From assembly GCA_943704495.1 (NCBI GenBank), contig CALSCR010003892.1:1-28958 (forward strand): a stretch of DNA of 28,958 bases, read 5' to 3'. Of the stretch, positions 8,766-20,309 are shown piece by piece (position 1 is the first letter of the stretch; every line of letters begins with the position of its first letter). Below the pieces are notes generated by a model. The model was not told where the DNA came from. It did not search any database and saw only the letters and a list, made by a program, of their open reading frames with translations. This DNA is from Pigoraptor chileana (taxonomy: Eukaryota; Opisthokonta; Filasterea). Made by a program: the position numbers and the translations under genes.

Positions 8766-11700
8766 ATGTCGTCTCCACGCCGTCGCCAGGCCGCAGGCTC
8801 CCTGTTTGGCATCCTGCAACACAGGGAGAGTGCGCCAGGGATGCCCCGTAGACGGATCATGCACGACGTTCTCGGTTGGTCTGAAAGTGGAGAGCTTCTG
8901 GTGGAGGTGTTGTCAGCCTTTGTTGTGGAGTCACTCATTACCGGTCAACCTAAACTAAACGCACGTCTCCCCTCGTTTTCTGCTAATTGCTTGTCGTCTG
9001 ATTCCCCTTTTGCCACCGAACAAATGTGTGATATACGGGGAGCGGATTCGTGTTATTGTAGGCCTGAAGGACCTCTCGCAGCATCTCATGCAGACATCGT
9101 TACTGAAAGGCCACTCGGGCTGTGTGAGTGCATCGGCTGTCGTTCTTGTGTGTGTGATGTGGTGCCCTTGCAATGCTGCGTTTGTGCACGGCACTTGCCG
9201 ACCACTCTTAATATCATTCATGGGCGTCGATCGTTTGTTTGCTGATTGTTGAATCTGCAGTGACTCTTCATTGCAGTGTGATTGTCATGGTCGTGTGCGT
9301 GACGCCATCATGTCTCATGACATGGGATGGGTTTTGTGTGTGCTCTCTGTTCCTGTCTGCGTGCTGATTAAATAATCTACCGAAGCAGGTGAATACTGTT
9401 GCGTGGAATGAAAGTGGCGAGCTGCTTCTTACTGGCTCTGATGACCATAGGCTCAACGTGTATAACGTAAGGTAATGTACGGGTATGCATTACTGCGCTT
9501 CGAGTATTGTGTATACACACACGCACGCACTTTCTCTTTCTTCATAAAGTCGATTTGCTTGTCGACGCGTTTTGAGTGCTGAAGATCTCTGTGTTCTGTG
9601 CTATCTCTTATTTGTCACAACGCACTCGCACTCCTCAGTACACCCGCACGCACATATACGCATACAACACATATGCACTCGCATATGCACATACTCACAC
9701 ACACACACATACTCGCACATGCCCACACACACACAGTCAATCGTATTACGTGGCACTGAGGCACTGATCATTGAGTAAATTATATTCCCGCTGCAGAAAC
9801 GAAAAGCTCATTCACTCAGTGGAAACGGGTCACGTTGCAAACATTTTTGCGGCAAAGTTTGTTCCTGCAACGAACGATACGCAGATGCTGTCGTGTGCTG
9901 CCGATGGAACAATCGTGCACTCGGATGTCAATACGGACAGTCACAAGGCACGTTTCTTTTGTTTGTGCGCAAGCATGCACGTGAGTGCGTGCGTGTGTTT
10001 CCCTGCTCCTCCTGTGCAAGCGATAACGCAGCAGCTCCATCTGCTTGATGTCAACTGCAGAAGTTTCGATGCCACACGGACATGGCGTATGAGCTGTATG
10101 TGGTGCCCTCGGAGCCCGGTGTCTTTTTATCGTGCTCGGCAGATCACACGGTAAGTGGAGGAGCTGCCGACGGGCCTGTGCATTGCTGTTTGAGTTGCCT
10201 GTCTGAGTGGCTGTGCATGGCTGTCTGATGGCTGTGTATTGTATTGCTGTCTGAGTGGCCGTGCATGGCTGTCTGATGGCTGTGTATTGTATTGCTGTCT
10301 GAGTGGCTGCGCATTGCTGTCTGATGGCTGTGTATTGTATTGCTGTCTGAGTGGCTGCCCATTGCTGTCTGAGTGGCTGCGGCAATGCGCACTGCTTCTG
10401 CATCCATCACATTGCACACTAGAGTGTACTGTCAGCCTCATCGCTGCACATGCCGCAATTGACACTTGCTTGCCGATTGCGACGTTGCAGGTGAAGCAGT
10501 TTGATTTGCGCGTCAAGTCGTCGTGCATGTGCCACGGCTGCACAGAAGACACGCTTGTCGATCTCGAGGTGCGCTGCCGCTGTGCGTCGCCAACTGACAC
10601 AGCCGCCCACCAGTGATGTCATCGGCAGTGCCTCAATGATCCCTAACCACCCGCATCGCTCATGCCCTCTGCGCTCACCATCATGTCTCCCTTGTCATGT
10701 GCAGGCTGTCACTCGCTCGCCATCGCCCACATCCATGAACCTCAACCCTGTTGACCACAACTACTTTGCCGTCGGTTGCTCCGACTCGCGTGTTCGCGTA
10801 TATGATCGGCGGTTTGTGCGCTATGCAGGCGCGCCCGCGTGCGAATTTGTGCCCGACCATCTTGCTGGTCGCCGGTCCCGCATTACGTCCGTGCGCTATG
10901 ACCCGGACACGGGATCGCAGTTGCTGGTGTGTTTCAGTTCAGTATGGGCCAGTATGTGCCAGTATGTGCCTGCGTCTGTATGTTCTGTTGTTGGGTCTCT
11001 TTTTATGCTCGTTTTTGTGCGCGTCATGGCCGGAGTGTGCTGTCTGCCAACCCTCCTCTGCCTGAGAGACATGGCGGGAATGACAGTTTGTCCATCGTGT
11101 TTCAGCATCGCAAGAACTAATGCCTTGTTCTGCTGATTCAACGCAACCAATGACCACCACGGCATTTCTCCTGAACCCCGGTGCGTCCGCATACCACTGT
11201 GCGATTCAATCCACGTGATTTGCAGGTGTCGTATAGTGGCGAATGTATCTATCTGTTTGATTTGTCCCGCCAAGGGCAGCGCGTGACAGCGTGGCCTGGA
11301 GCAGAAGCGCCGGAACAACCCGGACGGCGTCGGCTGCGCGTGCGCACCGCACTCAATGGTAGGATACCCTTTCCTGCCAGTGGTCACGTGTGTTTGGTTT
11401 ACGCGTGCTCATGTTTTGCGTGCGGACGATCTGGACTGTAGTTCGTTGAAAGTATGCAACAGTATTTTCGATGTGCGCTGTCTTAGTGCAGCCAGTGGCT
11501 GTCGTATGCGGCGTCCCACGAATGCTCACTGAATGCTTTGGCTGGCTTTGATCTTGATCCGCTGCTGTGTGTGCGGTAACGAAAATGGGCCGTTAGGTCT
11601 TTTGTAATTTTGACTGACTTGACCGACTTTCCTTTGTCATCATGCGTCCGCATTGCCACATGGCATGGCATGACCTTGCGATCGATCGATACTCGCACAC

Positions 11701-13991
11701 ATATCCACGCACATGCACACCCTCACAACCATGATGACAGACGATGAAACGACTATCAACAATCCGCTTGTGGCACAATTGGAAGCGTTTATCAACCGTC
11801 ATGTGTACGCCGATGACGACAGTGACGACGGTGACGACAGTAATGGCGGTGATGACGACAGCGACACTGCCTCTTCCAGGTGCGTATTTGCACGTTGGAT
11901 TGGGCGCTAGGGGTGTGGTGATTGTCGCATGAAGCCACCAATGTGCATGCGCGCATTTGGCGGCAATAGCGGTTACGCGGGGCATGTCCGTTTACGGTGC
12001 ATGCCTTGAGATACGCTTGCTCTCACACTGAGGACGTATTTGCTCTGGATTGTCGTGCAGCGGCGAGGCAATGGACATTGATCCTCTGGATGATGCAGTC
12101 GCGTCCTCACATGACAATAGCAGTGACGGCAGTGACGGTGCCGTGGTGAGTGAGGAAATGGCCCCAGAGCGCCACCCGTTTGCAGCAAGAGGCCGCAATC
12201 CGCCGCCGCTGCGCCAATATCCGGAGGGTCCGTCGGTGACTGCCGGTGGGTCTGCACTCTGCGCGCTCTCTATTTATGAGTAGTTTGTGTGCGTGACTGT
12301 GATCGGATCAAAGTGATGTGAATGGCAATTGCGTTTCGTCGGACTCAACGGAGCGTGATTCCCTCCGCAGTGCGTGCATGAATGCAATGTGACGCACGTG
12401 AGTGAGACAAGCTGCTGTGGTGACTTCCCTGTCGCACTGTTTGTATCATTTGGAATTTCAATCGATTTTAGAGGCTGCTCCATCGCAAAGGGCCACCGAT
12501 ACACCGGCAAGTCACGTGCGCGCTCGGCGCCTGCGTTCTCCGCCGGATGTAGAGCCGGGGGATCGGCTTGCTGCGGCTGTGCGGAGTCGCCGCGCCGGTA
12601 ACGATGACGTGGCCACGGACGACACAACGGAAAGTGCGCCATTGCAGCTAGTGACGTCCCTGGCGGGCAGTGCACTGGATTCAGGGCTGGTGTCTGTCGT
12701 TGTATCTCCGCCGGACGACCGGAACGCCCGTGTAGACGACGGTGATGCCCAGCGCCGTGATGACGCCGCACGGAGGATACAAAGGGGCTTCAGAAATATG
12801 AAACGCGGACGGCGCGAGGAGGCGGATTGTGAAGCCAAGCAGTCCGAATTTGCACCTGCACTCACAATGCGGTACTTGGGCCACAGAAATGTGCAGACGA
12901 TGGTGAGTCAGATTGCGAACTTTCTGCTCTGCAGATGCACCTTTGTCGATGCATATGCTTTTGGACAGTCGATGTTGCGAGTGAATTGCTGAGTGTCAAA
13001 TGAATTTATGGTGGCTTGGTTGGCTTGTTGCGTGTCTGTGGACGTTCTGGCATATCCACTTTTGCTGATTCCTGCCGTGCGGCGCTCACTGTTTCTATGG
13101 CAACTGTCAATGCCGCCGCGTTTTGTTGTGCGTAGATTAAGCAGGTTGGGTTTTTCGGGACGCGCTTTGTGATGAGCGGGAGTGACGACGGCCGGCTGTT
13201 CTTCTGGGAGAAGGCCACGGGCAAGCTTCTGCATTATGTCGAGGCTGATCGGTGGGCATTCAGTCCTGCATATACCCGTATATGTATATTTGTATTAATT
13301 AGATGGTGCGCATGACGAATGACTGTGGTGGTGCCTCTACTGTACTCTATTCGTATGCCAGTCGTCGTTCACCCCCACATGGCCGCCGACACTCGTTTGG
13401 GCGGACCCCTCTTTCTTGGGAACCTGCAGGCGCATTGTCAACTGCTGCGTGCAGCACCCCTTCGACCCCATCGTCGCCGCAAGCGGAATCGACTCAACCA
13501 TCAAGATATTCGGCCCCTCCCCGGACGTGCAAACGCCCGCAGTCCACCTTGACGACGTGAGTATCGTGTGTGTTGGAGCGAGTGTACTGGCACGACTGTG
13601 TGTGTATGCTGTGGAATCTCAATCGGCCAGAGGAAATTGCCTGGCTGTATGAATGCGACAAGTATTTCGGTAGTTTGTGTGTGCGTTGGCACCTACCCCG
13701 GAGGTCGTTGCTATGTGCGCCGCCGTTTCTACTGTCCCTTATCAGCATGGGTGGTCATGTGTCCACGATTTCATAGCGTTCGTCAGTATCAAACATTGGC
13801 AATGACCCAGCCTATGACCGTATTTTGAATGGCAGGTCGTGAATCGCAACGAGTCAAGGCTCCGCGAGGACGGCGATCACGTGAGCATTCCGGCGTCGCT
13901 TGTGTACCGAATGCTGCTCTCCATGCGATCGGCAGCCCCGCGTGCACAAGGTGACCAGACACAAACGACCGCAGTCGGTTGCTGCATGTAG
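8766..13991 (+). CDS. DCAF6: DCAF6-like WD40/IQ protein (DDB1-CUL4 substrate receptor)
   Basis: Fourteen exons: 8766-8874, 9062-9123, 9389-9471, 9797-9947, 10061-10150, 10491-10568, 10705-10926, 11226-11358, 11741-11879, 12061-12245, 12472-12902, 13136-13251, 13430-13556, 13836-13991; 693 aa. Seen: five N-terminal WD40 blades (GHSGCVNTVAWNESGELLL, TGHVANIFAAKF, AVGCSDSRVRVYDRRF, VSYSGECIYLFD), an acidic low-complexity middle, a partial IQ helix (AARRIQRGFRNMKRG) and two C-terminal blades (GHRNVQTMIKQVGFFGTRFV, HPFDPIVAASGIDSTIKIF). This order matches animal DCAF6/NRIP closely. Known: DCAFs bring substrates to CUL4-DDB1 ubiquitin ligases through WDxR motifs, and the IQ motif binds calmodulin. 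Here the WDxR positions read FDLR and YDRR. Intron 4 needs a GC donor (AAG|gcacgt). The N-terminal exon is the least certain. Confidence 0.92.
10198..10385 (+). repeat. 48-bp minisatellite in DCAF6 intron 5
   Basis: Three to four tandem copies of a 48-bp unit of the form ctgtctgagtggc(t/c)gtgc followed by tgatggctgtgtattgtatt, with a few substitutions between copies. The last copy is shortened. It creates repeated antisense ORFs that are not genes. Confidence 0.92.
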
Positions 13992-14755
13992 CGATGGCGT
14001 GTGTGCTCTAGCTCACACACATATTCGTCACTGGGATCATAGTGGCAGAGCTGTATCAGAGCTGTATCATGCACCAGCCGAGCAGACGACCGAAATTTGT
14101 GCTTCACTTCAGTTAGAACTGCGTTGCTCATTCGGTTCCACCTTTTATGTCCGCGCAGAGAGCGATGCGGAGGGGTGATGTCGGCAGTGTGAGGCTTTTG
14201 CTGTTGACAAACTGTCAATCGCACGTCTGCGGCACGGTCGCTGCCCCGTGCCTAATCAGTATGACTGTAAATATGGTAAATGCATAAGTTGTTGGGGAAC
14301 AAAACTTACAGTGACCGATGGCTCGGCGTGTTCAGTGCTGGCCGTTGGTTCCGTCGGTCACTTCAGGTGACTGCTTGAGAATGCAAGTGACCGATACTCG
14401 ATAACTATGGCAATGATAGTGGTCATAGGGCCGGAGAGCCCGCCCTCTATCGGCTGTGTGCCCTTCAGTTGTCGACGCTGCAGTGGGCTCTCTGCATAAT
14501 TATAATTATAGGTTTTGTTTCACTCGCGCTGGCCTAATAGTCTAATGTGGCGAACTACTCAAGGCACTGCCATGCTTATATCATACTTTATACAATAAGA
14601 AGGTGGCGTGATACCACGCCAAATTCACAGACAACGCAAACAAATGAAAGCAATCGCTCAGTAGACGCTGCGAATAGCACGGACATGCACAATGAACACC
14701 AAAAACACAGACGCAACAAGGGGCGGGCCTGCACGGGCACGCAACCAACAGCAAA
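13992..14755. other. Convergent intergenic region
   Basis: About 764 bp between the ends of the DCAF6-like gene (plus) and the RhoGEF gene (minus), so it should contain both 3' UTRs. An AT-rich patch (taattataattata) lies near 14500. No gene is recognised. Confidence 0.5.
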
Positions 14756-17700
14756 CTAGACTGTTGTTTCATGGACGACGTGAATGATGGTGAGTGGGGA
14801 CGAGCGCTCACTCGACAGGGCCGCCGCACGCTCAGCTGCGGATGCCGTCACCGCCTGCACAAAGCGATCGCGCATCGCCTTCTCGTCGGCGCGCATGAGA
14901 TGCGTTCTGCCGGCGTATGACAGAGTCACCAGCCGCGAAGCGTCTTCCGTGCCAATCTCAGTACCCGGCAGCGGCTGGCTGGCCGTCACATCGTCCAGGG
15001 GTATCAGCCGCTGGAATGTGATTTCCTCTCCCTGCAGCATGTCATAGCGGGGGTCACTCGAGGGCGACATCAACGCACTGCCGCTCGTTGAAAACAGAGA
15101 CGCACCGGGCCCGCTAGCCATCGACAGCGAGGGCCGCCGCCAGTTACGCGGCTTCCTTCGCCGACACAGCATCACGCAATCATTGAAGACATACGCCGTG
15201 GTCTTCTGGCGCTTCACGAGGGCTGCTCCCGGCGGCCGTTGGTCGATGCAGGTCGCCACAATTGTCCAAAAGCGCTCCATGCCCTCAATGAACGCTTTGT
15301 TCGCCACATTCAGCGCTGCGCTGTCACCGACAGCAGACGGACGCGACAGCTGAGCACGCAACGAGACACCAAAGACAGTCGCAAAGTCCTCTAAATTAGG
15401 GGGATCGCGACGCAAGACGAGTGCGGCGGCGTCGACTGCAAGGAACTGCGAAGCGTACGCCGCCAATGCGCCGTGGAATGCATCGTCAACAGCAACGGCA
15501 TCCACCTGCCCATCTACAGACTCTCCGGTGGCAAGTGCTGCCTCGTGCTCGCCACCGCCGTTGACAACTGGGTCGCCCAATGCGTCTGCCAGAGCGCCAG
15601 AGACAGAGGGGGCTTCCGCCAGGGCAGCGACACGGCGCGCACTTGCCGCCGCTGCGCCATACGAGGGAGAGCCAAACAAATCCACTTCGCTTCCCTCGAA
15701 TCCCTCGAGCACCCCCTCCAGTAGTGCATCAGCCGTGGGCGACGCCTTTGAATCTGGGTGGGACGCGGGGGAGAGCCCCGCAGCGGAGGACAGGGGCGTC
15801 GGTGATACGGGCGAGGGCCGTACGGGATGCGACACAACGCCGCCCGACAGCTCCCCCCCTCCTCCGTATGCAGCAGGAGATTGGGCGGCCCCAGACGACG
15901 ACAGGGATGCAACACCCAGCCTGGCGCCGGGACCACTCAGGTTGAGCGCCGACGCACCAATTCCCATCGATGCCGTCATGGACACATTCAGGCTGGCGTT
16001 CTCATAGTTGATGGGGTCCATTGTGATGGTCGATCCGCTGGACAGTGTCAGCGCTGTGTTTTCGCTTCCCGCCGCGTCGCTCTTCAGACGCTCAATGTGC
16101 GCAAGAGCCGCCCGGTCGGCAGCGGCGAGGGCACGTGCTCCCATGGGAATCGCCGCACTAGCGATGGGCGGGGGCGAAGGGGGCTTCGACGGATCAAACC
16201 CAATTTCGCCCGCAATAGCCTCCACCATGCGTTGCAGGACGCGTGATGTGACGCGGCGGGCGCCAATGTATCCCCCGGCGCCCTCGAGTTCCACAAAGCG
16301 GCCAATTTCGATGAGGCGCCGCCCATTGCCCATTAGTTCGGGGCAATCTCTCACTGTCATTTGGACAGCAATCATGCGGTGGACGCGGTCCGCCTGGCGC
16401 TTGGCCTCGTTGATGCGCACAGCGAGCTGCCGCATGCCATCGAGTGCCTCGCGCAGGCCGGCGTGGTCGGGGTGCGACGCCGCCGTGTACCGCACAAGGT
16501 CGTTCAGGAGAAGCACGTACCGGGGAATGCGCTGCACGGGAAGTATCAGAAGGTCAGCAAGACACATCCGGCCGCACGCAGGGTTCGCCTCTCCCCGGTC
16601 CACAAACGCTCGGAAGGCGGCGTTTGAGCGGCGGCACTTGTCAAGCACATTGAGGGCCTCCTCGTAGTTGTTGACATACACAGAATATAGCTTCAGGTAG
16701 TTCATGATACCCCGCGAAAAAACATCCGACAGACACGTACACGGGCCCCAGCGCGCCAATCTGTAGTGCGGCATAGTTTGCGGGAATGTTGGTGAGGAAT
16801 GAAGTCAGTCTGAAAGCTCAAATTGAAGAAAAGCCAACCAGCGCCCTCTTCTCGTTTTGCCCCTTAATGCGCACACTCCCTTAATGCGCACACTCCAAGC
16901 ACTCAACCACATACACGGACACAGGACACACAAGGGCACACATACGGACACGCGCGCTTTAACGGCATCAAACCGGCGTATAGGCACACACCTATTTCGC
17001 AATTCGCCGACGAGATGACTGCTGATCGTGTGGATGGGCTCAATCTCAGAGAATATTGCGCGTATCTCCTTCAACGATGCGACGGGACGCTCATACGCAG
17101 CGGCTTCCTTCAAGGGTGTCAAAAACACCTCAATAATCACATTCAGCCCGTCCGCATATCTGTGACCATCCGAGACCCAGGGTGGGGAAGGGAGGTGCAA
17201 AAGAGAATGGGATGTTAATGCTTGCCCTCACATAAACAGGGAGGATGTCCCAGTTTTCACACACGCTGTCATGCTATCTGCATCAAACCCACGTTTCCTC
17301 TGTCTTGAGGAGCTCCATTGCCAGATTGGTGCGCCTGTCCGGACGACCCGCTTGCTGCTCCCTACCCAGATGTGGCGAAGAAGAGCCAGCGCTCTTAACA
17401 AGGCCAACTCCGTCCATGCTGCCAACAAGCCCGACAAGGACGGGAGACTGGCTGCCCACGCCCACCGCGCCCCCGCCCGCGCCAAGTCCCGGCGTACCAA
17501 ACGACATGCTCCCGGCACTACTGCCAACGGCACCGCCATGGGTGCTCGCAAGCGACGTGCCCGGAGGAATAGTTGGGCTTGAACTAGACCCCACAAGAGC
17601 GACGGTCTGCGGTGCCACGTGGCCCACACCAACGCCGATGCCGGGACTGGAAACAAAGCTTAGCGGAGAGTCGCCTCCGCTAGACACGATGCTTAGCCGA

Positions 17701-18942
17701 GGATGCGACCGTGCAAATGACGGCGGCGGCATGTGATCGCCGTCCCCGCCGTCCCCGCCGCCGCCGCCACCGCCGCCGGGAATCACGCGACCAGACGACC
17801 CTGCGGCAAACGACGACTCAATGGCAGCCATTTCATCCTCGTCAGAGTCAGTGCTTGATTCGCTGTCGTCGTGGCGCCGCCTGCCGTGGCCGAGGGATGC
17901 GCCCACGGAGCCGCCGTCCTCGCTTGTTGTTGCGCGCCGCTTTCCCTTGTCAACGCCACCCGGAGGACTGCTGCTGCCAGTGCTGCTGTACGAGCCGTTA
18001 TCCGACGACGAGCCTCTCCGCCGGCGCACTCGTCCCATCAGCGGCGATTCTTCATCCAGAATGGTCTTATCCTGCCAGCGTACCTGCAGAGTAGAGTAAG
18101 GAGTGTGGGAGAGGGGTGAATACTAGTAATCCGGGCGCTGTGATGGATGGCGTCACCAGAGACTGAATGAGGAAGCCCATAATGGACACCATAACTACAC
18201 AGCAGCATGCAGGAGGAAGCTACAGGTACCACACCAATGCACCCCTTCTTCTGGACGAATGTACGTTGCGATGCACTTACGTAGAGGACGACAAAGAGAA
18301 AGAATGAAGTTGCGAATTCTGCGAGTGATGCGATCGCGGTTGTTGCAAGCATTGCAATGGCCGTCCCCGTGTGCCCATACATGTTGTCGTCACTGTCGAC
18401 GCGCATGTCCCACGCCTTGAAGGCCGCATATACAATCAACGCAAGCGGAATAACAAACGACGCCGCCCTCTCATCAAAAAAGAGTGACTCGTCGTCATGG
18501 TGAGAAGCATCTTTCGTGTCTGCGTTCACGATGCGTCGCACGACACGTGCCACAAACGCATAATATATGCCGAGCATAACAGCGCCCCTCACAAGCGACA
18601 GCTGCATTGTTTGTTTGTTGTTATGAAGGTGCCATGTTAGTTGGCAAACATACACGTGAATTATTCGAGGCATCGAGACACAACCCAGTTCGTGGGGCGA
18701 ACACGCGCATTATCCCAAAATTACGACGCAAACAGCATTTTGAAGGCGGATCCACTTACCACAAGGAGATCAAAAGTTGACTGCGTGAAAGTGAATCTTT
18801 CCACGCTGTCATGAAGGAAGTCCTGGCACGAATAATCGACGGAAGTGTCCACGCATCCTCCAACAAAAAAAATGATAACATGGGCGACAAAGTCCAGACA
18901 AGGGAGGGCCACAAGCCATACGCGCACTCGCGCGACACCCAT
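14756..18942 (-). CDS. Rho guanine nucleotide exchange factor (DH-PH) with an N-terminal four-helix membrane domain
   Basis: Five exons on the minus strand: 18942-18760, 18601-18281, 18083-17293, 17159-16992, 16760-14756; phases 0,0,2,2; 1155 aa. Seen: four hydrophobic segments in residues 1-168, then a polar link (VRWQDKTILDEESPLMG), a Ser/Gly-rich linker, and a DH domain at about 420-620 (AMELLKTEETYADGLNVI, LKLYSVYVNNYEEAL, LILPVQRIPRYVLLLNDLV). A PH domain follows (strand 1 RRLIEIGRFVEL near 635), interrupted by about 350 low-complexity residues before TTAYVFNDCVMLCRRR; its usual C-terminal Trp is Phe (RDRFVQAV). Known: DH domains catalyse GDP/GTP exchange on Rho GTPases. Inferred: anchoring of the GEF on a membrane. 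An in-frame upstream Met at 19107 would add 55 residues. The alternative is a separate cytosolic GEF starting at 18038, but the acceptor at 18083 and clean phase 0 favour the fusion. Confidence 0.82.
16861..16894. repeat. Perfect 17-bp tandem duplication in the last RhoGEF intron
   Basis: cccttaatgcgcacact occurs twice without a gap, inside the intron between exons 4 and 5 of the RhoGEF gene. It looks like a recent slippage event. Confidence 0.9.
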
Positions 18943-20309
18943 CCTGATGGTGATTCCACGACGTAGGGGCGTCCGAATACACAAAAACGACTGCGACAAT
19001 GGGGAGCAGCCCCACTTAATGACGGCCTGCCGGATGCTCGACCATTGTTGCGCAAGAGCGCGCGGGAGGCGCACACACAGTTGCACGGGGCCTTTGCGTG
19101 ACAGCAAAAGCAGGCAGACGACAGGGGCTTTGATCCCGCAGTCGACGTATTAATCAACAACAGCCGTTAGATAAGTTATCGCGGTGTGAGTGGAGGTCTT
19201 CACACGCGTGTGTCTCAGAGTGGCGAGTGTGTGCGGGCGAATGCAAACTTCTAAGCACGGAATGTTCTCGAATGTCAGTTTGCCGCGAGCGGATCGCCTG
19301 CTCGTCTGACCCCGCAAGAGCACCAGGGGCGACTGTCAACCCCAAACCACCAGACCGCCAGACCGCCAGACGCTTTCCCGTTGAGCTTTGTGCTGGTCAA
19401 TTGCGCGCCCTCCAATGTGTGAGGCAAAGGAAAGCGCAACTCAGGGGCATGACGAACGGCGACAGTTGGTGAGGTTAACGTCGTTATGTAATGGTGTTCT
19501 CAACATTGACCAGGGCTATGGAATACGATACGTATTATGCGTGAAATCCGCGAATGTGCGTGTGTGTTTGTGTGGCTCAAAAAACTAAGGAAGGCGTGAG
19601 TTATTGAATGTATATGCTTGCGATGAGTTCACCCATGCGTATTTTTAGAGCAGCTCCACTCTATCCCTGCCAACTGCTGGCGACACGAGTGTGGAGAGAG
19701 CACGAAGAATGTGGCTTGGCTGCAAAGAGCGTGAGATGGGGTTGAGAATGACGTGCATCATGCAATCAATCACAGCAGCGGTCATGTGCGGGCGGAACAT
19801 CCTCCGATGCACTGCTGTGAATGTGTGTGGGACGGAACAACAGCCACAGTCTGTGCGTTGCGCTCACTATCAACTCACTATTAGCTCACTATGGCCTGAC
19901 TATCAGCACTCGCACGATTGAATTTTGCAGAGTCGATTGTATGCATGATGTAAGCGTCGTTGATTAGTCGGAGGGATGAGTATGGGGTGACTATGGCGGC
20001 GGTGTTTATTTTGAATTAGCGGCACAGCCGCAGCCAATGGGATGCGAGGGATGCGCATCATGTGGCCCTGCCGATCGCCGTCATTTGACACGAAGGGCGC
20101 TGGTGATGTCACTACAAACGGGATCGCGATCACGTGATCACGCGCTGTGTCACGTGCTGATGACGCACTAATTTTCTGCACATGGCAATCAGTACAATTA
20201 CGGGCGGCTTGAACTGCCGAAGACGTGGTTTCTTTTGGTGACAAGCATTTGTTCCATATCCGCAGAGTTTATCGACTCCGAGAGCTGTAGTGTGAAAGAA
20301 GCAGAAACA
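18943..20309. promoter_or_regulatory. Divergent intergenic region between RhoGEF and NOPCHAP1-like genes
   Basis: About 1.37 kb between the chosen start codons (1.2 kb if the RhoGEF starts at 19107). It holds small direct repeats (agaccgcc near 19350; ctcactat near 19865-19890) and two E-boxes close to the NOPCHAP1-like gene. No additional gene is recognised. Confidence 0.5.
20124..20157. promoter_or_regulatory. Paired CACGTG E-boxes upstream of the NOPCHAP1-like gene
   Basis: CACGTG occurs at 20131-20136, within the palindrome GATCACGTGATC, and again at 20151-20156, exactly 20 bp apart, 155-180 bp before the start codon at 20310. The spacing puts both on the same face of the helix. Function is inferred. 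Confidence 0.4.

Noticed and set aside
9816-10600. Minus-strand ORFs with repeated QPLRQQYNTQPSDS
   Set aside because: They are antisense readings of the 48-bp minisatellite and of DCAF6 exons.
11489-11578. Possible extra DCAF6 exon reading QWLSYAASHECSLN
   Set aside because: It has acceptor- and donor-like ends, but its phases do not fit between exons 8 and 9, whereas direct joining does.
13570-13676. Coding-looking stretch (MLWNLNRPEEIAWLYECDKY) inside DCAF6 intron 13
   Set aside because: Including it would break the phase-0 junction between exons 13 and 14, and animal DCAF6 has no insert there.
15473-16667. Long plus-strand ORFs opposite the RhoGEF
   Set aside because: They are shadows of the GC-rich coding exon and have no recognisable domains.
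17283-18038. A separate cytosolic RhoGEF gene starting at the Met encoded at 18038
   Set aside because: A good polypyrimidine-CAG acceptor lies upstream at 18083, and the frame stays open between them in phase with the membrane-domain exons. Kept only as an alternative.
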